The translations under genes and the position numbers were made by a program. From Puccinellia tenuiflora (Eukaryota; Streptophyta; Magnoliopsida; Poales; Poaceae): DNA of 64,000 nucleotides. Of this stretch, positions 43,394 through 54,878 are shown piece after piece (position 1 is the first letter of the stretch; every line of letters begins with the position of its first letter). The notes under the pieces are model-generated. The model had not been told where the DNA came from. It made no database searches and saw only the letters and a program-made list of their open reading frames with translations. The stretch is taken from the NCBI GenBank assembly GCA_012064385.1, contig QRDG01000401.1:846440-910439 (forward strand), written 5' to 3'.

Positions 43394-46300
43394 CTACTTG
43401 AAGAAGATGCCCTTCTTCCTTCCTTTGCTCTTCTCCACAGCCTGCAAGATCAAAAACTTCCATCATGAGCCATAATTTCAAAATAGCATAACCGACACAT
43501 CCAAATCACACGAAACGGGTAGAGAGTCCGCACCTTCATCCTGAACAGCCTCAAGATTAGAACAATGCTATCTCGCGATCTGCAGAATTTCAAATAGCTA
43601 ACACTTAGCATCTAGATATGCTCCATACAATTTAACATAAAAACAATGGCTTGGTCTCAAAACTCACGGTGAACTCTCCGCGGGCTTGAGATTATACTCG
43701 GCGCCATCAGCGGACTGGATCGAAAACTCGATAGGACGACCGTACGGGATGTTGATCTATAAATGCAGTACAGGATTAGTTGTCGCCTCCACATACCGAA
43801 AATGCAATGCAGTAAAATTCAGTTCATCATTCAAGAACCCACAAGCACAATGATAATAATCCTATAAAGGAGTAACACAAAAGGAACTGTACGCTTCAAT
43901 GCGGTCCTGCCAATTTGACCCGCCACTTCTATTAAATTCGGAAAACCTACTAAAGGGCCTTTGTGAAAAGTATGATAACTTAAATTCCATGCAGGTAATG
44001 CAAAAACCTTGGTTATTTACAAAGATAGTTTCATCGATAGTTTAAAACATTTTACCAAAGAAATCATACTTTTTTATGGCTGGGCAGAGTATAATCAAAA
44101 ACTAGAACATAATAATTTTAAGGACAATGATTTTTTTGGATACATACAGCGGTAGCTTGCTGGAACTTCTCTGTAATAACAACACCACGCTGTCCGTTAC
44201 ACTTAATGCTGTAGCCTTCCCTCTTTATTGCCAATACAGCAGGTTCCCACATGTCTATAAATCTAACCTGAAAAATTAGTTTTCCAATGGTTACAGGAAA
44301 TTACAAAAAAAAAGGTGCAGCAAGAATGCTTTGAGCTCTGGCAAGCCACTATAGAAAGATAGAGAACATACAGGTAACAGAACTTCATAAGACACATGCC
44401 CAATTGAAAGAATTTTCTTGATAAGCTCCTTCATTTCAGGATCTGCACAGATAATGATTCTGTACTCAGCAACATGGTTATCGAACATTTTTCTGTTTCC
44501 ATACTTAAGAGGAACCAGCAAAGGACAAGCATTATTCTAGGAATTTTTGGTGGGGTTGGGGTGTGGGGGTATGGAGCTCACATATTTCAACAATTAAAAC
44601 ACAACATGCATGCAAAAGTTTACGCTATCTACAAAAGAAACCAATATCTTCTAAACCAACTCACCGCAAGTAAGTTTTCTTTGCTCATTAGCGAAGACCT
44701 TCACGATCTCCCCCTACAAACGAATAAAATAAATGCTTCAGATAAAGCTAAATATCATGAATGTCCTGCTGAAAAGTTACAATGATCAACATTTCGAAAC
44801 AAACAATGTAAGAATGCCTTACTAATTTATTAATGGATATCGAGATAAACCTAACCAAACGCATATATTCATATAGTTAAATATGATTCTTGGCCTATAG
44901 AATTTCTTCTCTAAACAAAATTAGACCAAGCTATTGGTTCCAATGTGACAAAGTTCCACTTAAGAATGATCAGAGGATCTACCTTTCTTTTCCGATCATC
45001 TAGAGGTTGGACCTCTATGGCTAGTAAAGAGTCCACATCATCAGCAGTAACTAAATATGTGGGCTGCTTTGCACCTAAATCAGGCAACGGAAATGTTAAT
45101 TAGTTATCTCATAGTACACTAAAAATAATACAATAAATAAAAGCCTCCTAACAACGGGTGAAAACATAATACCTTCTATGTAATTTACCGATCCATCTTC
45201 CAAATGGCGTACCCACTGTATGCACAGTTTTTACATTTTGCAACATGAAATTTAGTGAACTGAGAACAAGTTCAAAAGGACAGGAATTTGATTGATCAGA
45301 AAAGCACAAGTACAAACCGCACCTCAAAATTACAACTTGTGGTTCCGTTGATGGAATACCCACTTGCTTGAATTTCTCTTCCAGGAAAAGCTTCACCTGT
45401 GATTCGTAGCCCATCTATGGCTGGCAGTGGGTCATCCTCTGCAGCTGCATATTCATGAAACATGGTGTCTACCATCAGAACTTAAGCATATGGAGAAGGA
45501 AATTGCACAAATCAAAATATGTAAGACCTTCAGAGAAAGAAGAACTAGGCTCCTCAAGGACAGTAGGAAGATAAGGATAAGGAAGGTTTCCTTCGTCAAG
45601 GCCAGACGCCAAATCAGGTGGGCCTTCAGGACCCCACTCTGCAGGGGGTTCTTGTGAAATTTGGGTTTCAGCTCCCTCTAAAATTTCGGACACATCGCTC
45701 CTAACAAGGTCCTTGAATGATGGGTTCTGGTCCTTAGATTCAATATTAAATCGTACAGCACGAGACTCGCACTCAGCTCCTTGCGCTTGAACATCCTTGG
45801 TAACTTGGTTGCTGTATAAAGAAGAAAAAACAGATCCAGTAAGAAGACCAACTTTGGCTTTCTGTACAACCGAAGTTGTTTGACTAACAAAATTATTTTG
45901 CTACAAGTTCGCACACCACAAGTTAAACTGTATAAGAAAGCACCAGAAATAAATAAATAAATGGCACGCCTAGCATTGGTGCATTGTGGGCCATGGCCAA
46001 AGTGGTGTTTCAAGGACACAAAACTCGCCATTATTTGTAAACAGGTCGGCTTAAGGAATAATTCAGATTCTCTGATGTCACTTCTTCGGTTGTCGATGTT
46101 AGAAACATATTCAATTTTGGTTATAATGATTCCTAGATACTACGGTAAATATCTGTCGTTTGGAGCTCACAAAACTGCAGTTTTACACACGGATCATGCT
46201 TAGCACAAGGTGCTAAACAATGAAATAGAAGTAACGTAGAAGCCGTCATGTTGAGCTCTTAATAGAACAATAGTAACCTGCTTGGAGGAGAGGTCCTTCC

Positions 46301-49300
46301 AACATTGTCATGCTCTGCATTAGTTGAAGCAACCTCGGGTGGGACTTGACTATTCTCATTCGCCAACAAGTCCCAATCACGTCTAGTTCGAACGGGGGAA
46401 GAAATTGGGGATTGTACATGAGAATATGCTTGTTGGGGCACAATTTCAAGGCTGGGCTGGCTCTGGAAATGTGGAGCGTTAGAATATGCATGCACTCAAC
46501 GAGTAAAGGACAAAGCAGTATAGAGTCGTACAGAAGCAACCAACGCATTTCCAGGAGGATGAGAAGGTGACTGTCCAGGACCACTTGCATTATTTGAAGA
46601 GTCAACACGCCAAGGAGTAATCTGGTACTGAGATTCCTTCAGTTTCTCCTGCACCATCCAAGTTTGCACACAAGGCAACTTCAAAGTTCTGTCAAAAAAA
46701 TATCGGCACTAAGCTGTGAAGCATAAAAAGCCAACTACTGGCCAGGATATAGGTCTGTGCTAAGTACTGTGTCAGAAGCAAAGTCCAACCAAAGCTCAAC
46801 GTGTCTCACCTCTGTAATAATGAGTTTCTCTTGCAAATGAGTAAATAAAACCTGCAAGGAAAAAATTTAAAGTCTGAAAACAAAGTTATGCAATATAGGG
46901 TCAGCTTCAATCAAGCAAGGAATAAAACGAGCCGGAAAGTGCAAATGGAGGCCGAGCTCCAGGCAGCTCGGTTTCAAAAAAAATGCGAACAGTGCACAGT
47001 GTCAAAATTTTGAAATCTTGCCAGATTTGTTATTTTGCGTAGCTCAGAATAATATGAATTTGGTCTTGAAAATTTTCACAATGGTGGATCTAGAAATCAT
47101 CTACAACTATAATTCTTTTTAGAAATTTTCGAAATGAAAAAATGCGGATTCAATATTTTTGGAAACCTAGCTCCCTGGAGCTCGGCCTCCATATCGCCGC
47201 ACTCTAAAACGAGCCATATAAGTTGTTGGCAAAAGAAATGTTCGTTTCCATAGACTATTGCACGCGAATGGCGTAATGACCAAAAGTACATCAAGAGATA
47301 TTATAGTGATGATAAACAAAAAAACTAATGGAAAGTAGCTCATATATCATTAAGACGTTTGGTTGGAGCAGCTCTACATGATCTATATGGTCGACATCAC
47401 ATCACAAAGAATCCCTATTGGGAAGGTAGTTTAGCTCACTCTTAGTACACCTAAGATTTTATAAGAACTTCCTAGTCCAGGCAGTAGAGGCTTATTTGGT
47501 GAAAATTTGCAGTTTAATCAGAGTCCAAATAAGCACAAAAACATCATTCATGGCATGAACGAAAAGTGACACATACCTTCAGACTGCTAACAATTGATTG
47601 AGCATCAAGAACAGAAGGCTGAAGGTTGTACTCTGACAGAAGAGGCAACAAAGAAGATACAAAAGTTGATCTCTCTTGATGAGCTGCCTATGGAGTACGA
47701 AAGGAAGTTATCACCAAAACTAGACAAAGGACAATTAAAGAAGATAAGGGGATTCACTGCACCATATACAACAACCTTCTAAAAAGAAATGACTAAGAAA
47801 TAACCTATATTCTCGGTGGTTCGTACCACATAGGTTCTGATATTACTTTGCCTATACACGTAGGCCGTAACAAGTCGCTTAAACTGGTTTGGAAGTTTTG
47901 TGGAGCAGAAAGGAGGTTCAGTTTTATCAATGCTTCATTTCACATAAGAAAACTAGAGAAATATTGTAGAGAAACAGAATTGAATGGTTCTAAGTGTATA
48001 GTAAGGTTTAATAAAGCACATGAGTACAGCAACAGTTCACCACCGAATGTAATTGGTTCTCTTAATTTTTAACAGAAAATATAAGGGCGAAGAAAGTTAC
48101 CTGTAATGCGTATGTCAGGCGGATGTTCTCTTCGATGATGTCTTGTCTGTAGGATAAAGCTTTTGATGCAGCATCAACCAAATCTTGTTGCTGCTGATCA
48201 AATGCCTGAAAATAAAAGCGTGTGTATAGAATAGTGTGATGTACCCAAAGATACTAGTATTTCAACCATATAAGGTGTAAAGATACTTACCATTCGCATG
48301 TACGCAATACGTTTTTCCAAAACATGTTTGTCATTAAGTATCTTGGCTTCCTATTGGGAAAGACGACGTCAGACCAGACACCAAAAACAGAAACTGGAAG
48401 GGGGGGGGGGGGGGGAGGCAACGGTATAGTTACCTTCACTGAGTAGTCAGCGAGATGCCTTCTTAAATGCACAATCTCTTCTTCGTGTTCTTTAACCTTG
48501 GCAAGGAGATCCTACAGAGGGAGCTGTCTTCATCAGGAACATGAGATTACATACGTGCCAGTACGGAGCAAGCGAACCAAATGTAAATACCTGCTTCCAG
48601 ATGATGTTTGTGCTCATCTCCACACCTTGTCCAGCCAAGTTGAGCCTGGAATCGTACTCTCCTTCTCTGCGGTGCCTGCAAGCAAAAGATGCTCTTTATC
48701 ACATCACAGTTGTTGAAGCAAAAGGATGCGTAGTGACCGGAAGCGTTCTGAGGCGACGTTAATCGGTGGAGGAGGTACCTACCTAGTTGGCGAGAGGGAA
48801 CGAGACGACGCCCGGGTAGAGAGCCGGGACGGCGCGCCGGTGTCAGCAGCAGCCTGCTCCCCTGATTTGAGTCTTGTCGGCGTTTCGTTGGACTGGCTGG
48901 CTTCGAGATAGTTTTGATTCATGACATCCTGTTCTCCACGCTCACCGGCTCCGTTGCTGAACGATCTCGGGTCCTCCGGCGCCTTGTTCCCGGCTGCGTC
49001 GGTCGAGTAAGAGTTCCTCCTGTAGGGCTCGACGGCGTGGTCCTGATCTGGCAGCCCGGCGGGAGAAGGAGAAGAAGCCTGGTTCGTGGCCTCCGACCTC
49101 TGGTAGCGGATAAAAGCAGAATGCAGGTCAGAGCCAAGATGGTGGCGGAATGAAAATGCAAGAGCGCTTGCGTGCTGAAATCTGGCTATTAGAGGCAACA
49201 TGGAATATCCGGTATCTCATTTCCATGGATGAACAGGTGAAGATTGGTCTGCCATGAGTTGTGTGATAAGCGTTTTCTTTAGTTTTGGTTCACTCCGATA

Positions 49301-49774
49301 ATATAATAGAAAGACTCTATAGTGTCGTAGAAAAACTATATGTAGTTCTTTGTACCACACTTTAAGATTTCAACCAGATCCTCCTTTCATTTAAGACTTG
49401 AAGGTAGCAATTGTAATGTATTTACACTAGTAGTAGTATGCGGTGCATCGAGATTTTGTGGATCGGACAGGAGGAAATCATTCACTCAGTGGGTGCAATT
49501 GGGAGCAGGCGGTGAATCTAGAAATGGGTGGAGGTGCACTTACGATCCTGTCGAGCTCCCTGGTCTTGCGCATCAGCTCCTCCTTGAGGCGGCCGTTCTC
49601 CTCCAGCTGCGAACACACAGTATCACTGACATCGGAAAGGGTGGGAGATGGCGAGAGGAATGTAAAGAAATGGGTGGCTCATACCTGCTGTCGGATGGTG
49701 GTCTCGGCGTCCTCGACGGCGCGCATGACCTGGAAGAGGTTGCTGGTGCCGGCGTCGGCGTCGGGGTCGGCCAT
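43394..49774 (-). CDS. Coiled-coil protein with C-terminal AIR9-type A9 domain
   Basis: Twenty-one exons join to 738 residues. In gene order they are 49774-49685, 49606-49544, 49099-48783, 48675-48591, 48511-48434, 48350-48291, 48205-48101, 47687-47577, 46852-46811, 46648-46532, 46462-46278, 45811-45528, 45444-45323, 45215-45173, 45074-44983, 44713-44665, 44442-44372, 44267-44148, 43756-43668, 43579-43534 and 43441-43394. Residues 1-51 and about 160-317 are coiled coil (LEENGRLKEELMRKTRELDR; KVKEHEEEIVHLRRHLADYS). Linkers are Ser/Pro-rich. Residues ~515-738 resemble the A9 repeats of the microtubule-associated plant protein AIR9: GEAFPGREIQASGYSINGTT, WVRHLEDGSVNYIEGAKQPT, LLAIEVQPLDDRKRKGEIVK, VLAIKREGYSIKCNGQRGVV and the end KAVEKSKGRKKGIFFK. 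Role is inferred to be cytoskeletal or scaffold. A MITE sits in the intron at 46853-47576 and a 16-G run in the intron at 48351-48433. Confidence 0.9.
46934..47205. mobile_element. Mutator-like MITE in intron, ~271 bp
   Basis: Inverted termini: the left reads GGAAAGTGC...ATGGAGGCCGAGCTCCAGG and the right reads CCTGGAGCTCGGCCTCCAT...GCACTCT. They are flanked by the direct repeat AAAACGAGCC (46924-46933 and 47206-47215, with the preceding T also shared). It lies within the minus-strand intron 46853-47576 of the A9-domain gene. The GAGTGC/GCACTC outer words also occur in the MITE at 62321-62534, so the two are probably related. Confidence 0.85.
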
Positions 49775-50154
49775 AGCGGCGATGCGGAGATGGGAGGTGG
49801 AACCCTAGGCTAGCTCCACTCCAGTGCGGGGGAGTGGGGGATGGAGTCGCGTCGCGGGCGGCGGGGTGGACAGACAAGAGTGACGACAACACCTTTCCTC
49901 CCTCCCTCCAGTTAATGGAATTTTGGATGGACTGCATTTCAGGTAGTACTATTTCTTTTTCTAGTCTAGCTAATTTTTTTAATCTGTGCTAATAAGGAGT
50001 AATTATTAGTGTCAAATGTTTTTAAATTTAAAAAATAGTTATCAGTAAGCTCTCACTCGCACAACTGAGGAGCGTCCGTGACACGGTGGACATCGTCAGT
50101 GTTATTTTATTAGGTTCCTTTTTGTCCTTCACAAAAGTCCACGGTGCTGGGGCT
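49775..50154. other. Intergenic: leader of A9-domain gene and spacer
   Basis: The first ~90 bases are the likely promoter and leader of the minus-strand A9-domain gene. The rest is AT-rich without a recognised feature, up to the truncated end of the CACTA transposase at about 50155. Confidence 0.4.
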
Positions 50155-51948
50155 TCACATATTTTTCTCCTGATCATCCATCCAATAATTCTTTCTAATG
50201 TTGAATTTCTTTAAATCAAATTTAAAATTAATAGTGTCCTTATTCTTTCCCTCAATTTTAAGAAGGGTACCAAGAATATTGTCGCATATGTTCTTCTCAA
50301 TGTGCATCACATCGAGGTTGTGGGCCAATTTCAGTGCTGACCAATATGGTAGATAATGTAAGCTGACCTTGAGATGCAAGTTGGTTCATCTTGTGGAACA
50401 CGCTTTCGTTTTCTCAAATTTGGATTTTTGGCTGGTTTGTAATCCTTAACCCTTTCTACCTTTTTCTTTATTTCTTTCACTGTGAACTTCCTTGGTGGTC
50501 CTCTCTCCTTAACTTTTCCATTAAAAAGTTTGCTTCTCCTATAAAGGTGATCCGTCCGAAGGAATCGACGATGGCCAATATGTCCAATCTTATGTTTTAA
50601 AGACTCATAGCAAGGATCTTCGTCACAATGCACGCATGCGAAAAATCCTCTAGTACTACGCCCAGACATGGTGGCATATCCAGGATAATCATGAATCGAC
50701 CAAAGGAACGCATCATGCAATTCGAAATCTCTATTTGTGCATGCATCATACGTGTCCACACCTTTCCATAGCAGCATCATATCTTTTATAAGTGACTGCA
50801 TAAATACGTGAAAATCCTTCCTGGGTGAGTACTTTCCCGGGATTAGCAACGACATCATGAAGTTGGATTGATGCATGCACATCCATGGTGGGAAGTTGTA
50901 CGGAATGACAAAAACAAGCCACATACTATATGCATTTGTCATACTCCCAAAGGGATTGAATCCATCTATGACAAATCCTAGCTTTATGTTACGAGGATCT
51001 TTAGCAAACCAATCAAACTTTTCGTCAAAGTGCTTCCAAGCCTCACCGTCTGCTGGGTGCCTCAGAACATTTTTCTCAACAACCCTCTTCTATTTGTGCC
51101 ACCTTGTATGCGTTGACATTTCCTTTTTAACAAAAAATCTCTGTAAATGCGAAATTATCGGAAAATACCGAAGCACCTTATGAGGAACCTTCTTCTTTCC
51201 ACTTGGATCTTTCCATCTTGATATTCCACAGACAGGACAATGTGTATTGTCCTTGTGCTCTCCCCGGAAAAGAGCACAATCAAACTTGCAAACATGAATT
51301 GTCTCACGACCAAGCCCAACATCTGAAAGTACACTCTTTGCATGAGCATAAGATTTTGGAAAGTTCACCTTTGGCAAAACTATACATAAAGTCTCAAGTA
51401 GTAGGTCAAATCCTCTATTTGTCATCCGGTTGTATGATTTCACATGAAGTAGCCTTATAATGAAGGCCAACCTAGTGAAAGTGTCGCATCCCTCATGAAG
51501 CTCCTTCTTTACTTCTTCTACTAATTTTGCATACAAATTTCGCTTGCTAGGACCTTGATCTCCAGACTTGTGCATATCATGTACCAGATCAGATGCGTCG
51601 TCAACGTAATTATTTTCAACATAATTATCTTCAGTTTCTTCCTCAAAATCAGCATCGTCGTCGCTTTGATACGCACCATCATGAGTACTATGGCTTTGCT
51701 GATCACTGAAATCTTCCCCATGAAAAATCCACCTAGTATAGGTAATGGACATACCTCTGCAATTTACATGACGCTCAACCTCAACTTGATCCTGCTGTAT
51801 CATATCATGGGCATAATATTGGTTCATCAGGGCCCAATCTTTCTCCATTACAGCCCCCTTTTTCTCGCACAAACTCCATAAACTCCCTAACACCTTTCAT
51901 GTATCGAGGTGTCATCTTTTTCCCTTGAGTTATCCAACTTCGATCCAT
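50155..51948 (-). pseudogene. CACTA (En/Spm) TNP2-type transposase, disrupted
   Basis: The transposase of a CACTA DNA transposon. The start (51948) gives MDRSWITQGKKMTPRYMKGV, the transposase-associated domain, and this frame stops after PDEPILCP. A second frame (51893-51090) continues through an Asp/Glu-rich linker (DDDADFEEETEDNY), a TNP2 N-part (LLLETLCIVLPKVNFPKSYA) and CPVCGISRWKDPSGKKKVPH. A third frame (about 51080-50331) holds the TNP2 core, with FVIDGFNPFGSMTNAYSMWL, YNFPPWMCMHQSNFMMSLL and GVDTYDACTNRDFELHDAFL. A fourth has LKLAHNLDVMHIEKNICDNI and stops at 50155. At least three frame breaks and a missing 3' part show that it is inactive. Confidence 0.93.
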
Positions 51949-52768
51949 CACCTACAGTTCATCGCAATGTCCACCAGAATAGATTTTAAGAACGAAAATA
52001 ATTTAAATTTCAGATAGATCTAGTCCTAACCAAATCACACCCAACTCACCGCTACTGTGCCTAGACGTGATCAGCCAAGATATCTGGTTGCCTCGTCGGT
52101 GACCACGATCGTCTACGATGATCACCAGATCGCCTCGACGATGACCATGAACTCCTCGCCCCGACCTGTCCCGTAGCACGCGAACTGATCGAAAAAGTCA
52201 TTAAGATCTATATATATAGATAGTCATAAGGGTCCTAACCGGACACGATTACAAATTTGCGCGTGTTAAAATACAACTACAAGAACACCTAAGACGGTTC
52301 TTGAATCAACAAGACACCACCATCCCAGCGGTACCAGCTCGCGCATTACCTACGTCGCGGGTTCGAGATGCGGAAGACCCAACTTTTTACCACTAATTCT
52401 ATACCTGACAAGTGGGGTACGCAATGTACAAATATACCGCCCATCATTTATCATCCTGACTATTGGGTCCCACAATGTAGAATAATATTTAAAATAGCAC
52501 AAATTCTTCCTATTAAACCTGACTAGTGGGTCTCGCATGATATTCAGTGACAGTGTCTAACCACCACGGTCTAAATTTTGTCACCTATTATGATGCCCAT
52601 CTCCGCCGATTAATCCATGACGGTTTGCCATGAAAAAATATGCAATTGTCATTAATTATTGTACAACCGTGACAAAAAAGTAATTTGTCACCGATCAAGC
52701 CAGATCAATGACGATTTGGAACTTTGTCATCAGGTGTTTTGTCACTAAAAGTCATTTCTCTTATAGTG
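51949..52768 (-). mobile_element. CACTA 5' terminus and subterminal region
   Basis: On the minus strand the element begins at 52768 with CACTATAAGAGAAATGAC, followed by repeated words such as AGTGACAAA and TGATGACAAAG in the next ~150 bases. This is the promoter-side end of the transposase pseudogene (start codon 51948), in the right orientation and distance. The opposite CACTA terminus is not found near 50 kb, so the element is 3' truncated. It directly abuts the LTR remnant at 52769. Confidence 0.85.
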
Positions 52769-52900
52769 ATGAGGTTCTCCCGGAAGTAGCCGTCTCCCAG
52801 CCTCCTTCGTGCCCCGTGCCGAACCTAAAAAGGGGGTATCCTTTACTCTCGGTGTCCGTAATCCAAGACACGACATCTGGCGCGCCAGGCAGGGGGCGCA
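52769..52900 (+). mobile_element. LTR 3' end and primer-binding-site region
   Basis: Sequence ending ...AATCCAAGACACGACA (CA at 52874-52875), then TC, then TGGCGCGCCAGGCAGGGGGC (from 52878). The end of a gypsy-type LTR in CA followed within a few bases by a TGG-starting primer-binding-like site is the expected arrangement. The gag-like frame lies downstream on the same strand. The rest of the LTR is cut off by the CACTA end at 52768. Confidence 0.65.
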
Positions 52901-53424
52901 AGTGCTGGATTCGTCTCCATCATCGTCGAGATCTTCATCGAGATCTTGATTGGCGTCTACGTCGGTTTCGTCGCCAGATTCTTCGGCAAGGTCTACGTCG
53001 ATCGCAACACCAAGTTTCAACGTCAAGCTCGTCGGTCGCGGCTAGATCTGCCCCGAGTTCTTCTACTCCAACCGAAGCAGCTGCTTCCTCAAGGCTGGGC
53101 GAACGGGCACATCTTCGGCAAGCAAAGACCATGTCGGGAAATCATGAGGTCCGTGGTGAGCCGTCGCAGCAGTCGACTCGGAGAAGCTGGTGGCTGGAAG
53201 AGGCACTGGGCACGGCCTGAGCGCTTCTCTCCTTCCAACCAGAGCAGTGCAAGAGCGATCCCCGTGCGAGGGCATGGATCACAAGCTTGGAAAACCTGCT
53301 GGACTATGCTCACCACTGCCACGCTCCTATGAGTTCTGCCCCGACCAATACCTGCGCTGTCGCCGTCCCTGCGCCAGCACTCCCAGAAGAGGAATAACAA
53401 GAGGATCCCCATGGCAAGAGGCCC

Positions 53425-53811
53425 ATGGATCCGACCTGCGAGGCTGTCGGCCAAAGCTCCAACCCCAGGCGTTGCACCCACGAGGAAATGGAGGGTCGGG
53501 CAGGCCAGCATCCCAGGACCTGCCCCGCGCCGAACCCGGCGACCGTCCTCGACCTCTACCATCTTGAGCAAGGACCCGAGGAAACGTTATGCCATTACAT
53601 CTGGAGGTTCCGGGGCGTCATCAATTGCATTCCCCCAGCTGACCTGCAAGAGATCTCCATCATCATCGTCTTCCACGTCAATGTCCGCAACTTGATGATG
53701 TGTGAAAAGCTGAGCGTCCATGTAGTGGACACCCTGGAGGACTTGTGGAAGATGGCCGACCGATGCGCACGGGCCGAGGAAGCTGCTAACCTTCTGCCCC
53801 ACAAGGTATGA
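53425..53811 (+). pseudogene. gag fragment of a gypsy-type LTR element
   Basis: A plus-strand frame. It contains LDLYHLEQGPEETLCHYIWR, FRGVINCIPPADLQEISIII and LEDLWKMADRCARAEEAAN. This matches the helical core of plant Ty3/gypsy gag (L..F.Q...E.L..Y..RF..., ADKCARAEEA). The usual zinc knuckle and any protease, reverse transcriptase or integrase are absent: translation stops at 53811 and other sequence follows. Together with the LTR remnant at 52769-52900 it marks a non-autonomous or internally deleted element. The region 52901-53424 is the leader and a broken gag N-part. Confidence 0.75.
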
Positions 53812-54345
53812 TGAAGCCAGCCACGCGGCGCGCTTGAAGCACCCGCATCTCCCCGAGATGTACCCGAAAGAATCAAGTTGTCACCCGGAACTTCCCATGA
53901 GCAATAAAAGATAAGTTATCATTGATTAGAATCCATGTCATGCCAAGCTATCTATTTTGCGGGTATAAAACTATGCACAAAACAGAGAACACGTCTTGTC
54001 CGTCGAATGAGCACTCCAGGGGGACGAATCTCCCGGGAGTATAAAGCGGTGAGAGACCCGATATTGCCCGGGAGGAGTGCGTGCCGTGAGGGTGAGCGAC
54101 CTTCTGGGAATCGGTAGGGCCTATGAGGGCATTCCTGATCAGTCAGGGCCTCATGGATAAGCTTTCATCCCTAAAGGATCTCTCAAAGACGTGGAGAAAG
54201 AAAAACATGATAAAGCAAAAACACCCGTGAAGTAGAGCAGCATAGAGTTTCCAAAGCATTACAGCATAAGTTTTGACAAGTGCGAAATTGGACACGATGT
54301 TTATTACATTTGGGGCACGAGGTGCTCGAATGGTATGCAGGAAGC
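53812..54345. other. Internal LTR-element sequence, non-coding
   Basis: Between the gag fragment and the reverse-oriented ORF. No polymerase motifs in any frame. Short inverted GGGCAA/CTCCCGGG-type words are present but no defined element. Confidence 0.4.
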
Positions 54346-54878
54346 TTAAGCACGCGGGAACAATTCCGCGGCTGCGGAAGCATCCACGGCCTGGAGCGAG
54401 GTTTCGGAGGGCTTGGCGTCCAGGAAGTTGGGCACGACAGCGCTCGGGTTGGCCTCCCAGGACAATGCCATCACGCGCACCGCCATCTGGAGGCTGGCTC
54501 CATTTAGGTCATTGAGAAGCCGGCGAACGGTCTTGTTCTTGATGGACCTGATGGAGGCGGCCGTCTTCGAAAGGAACTCTGCCACGTTTGGGAGGCTTTG
54601 GCAGGTCGGAGCCAACCCAGAGAGTTCGGCAGTTCGATCCAGTTGAAGCACCCGCTTCGCGATGTCCGCGCTGGCGGCGGCGACGCCCTTGAACTCCTTC
54701 TTCGTCTGGTGGCGGAGTTCCGCGAGTTGGGAGGACGCTCGGGAATGTTCCTCCTCCAGCTCAAGGTGCCTGGACTTCAGCGATGATAGCTCCTCCCCCT
54801 GCAGCTTCAGGGACTCCTCCAACCCCGCCACCTTCTGGCCGTCCATCTCGGCTTGCTCCCGCAAGGTGCGGGCGGACT
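54346..54878 (-). pseudogene. Reverse-oriented coiled-coil ORF of LTR element, 3' part
   Basis: The minus strand encodes ESARTLREQAEMDGQKVAGL, EESLKLQGEELSSLKSRHLE, LEEEHSRASSQLAELRHQ and ...VVPNFLDAKPSET, a coiled coil with a helical C-terminal part. Extra ORFs on the strand opposite to gag are known in several grass gypsy elements and often carry a 'putative gypsy type transposon' domain followed by such a coiled coil. The frame is interrupted at 54879 by a CACTA-type terminus. What looks like its upstream part resumes at 63165-63401. Confidence 0.65.
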
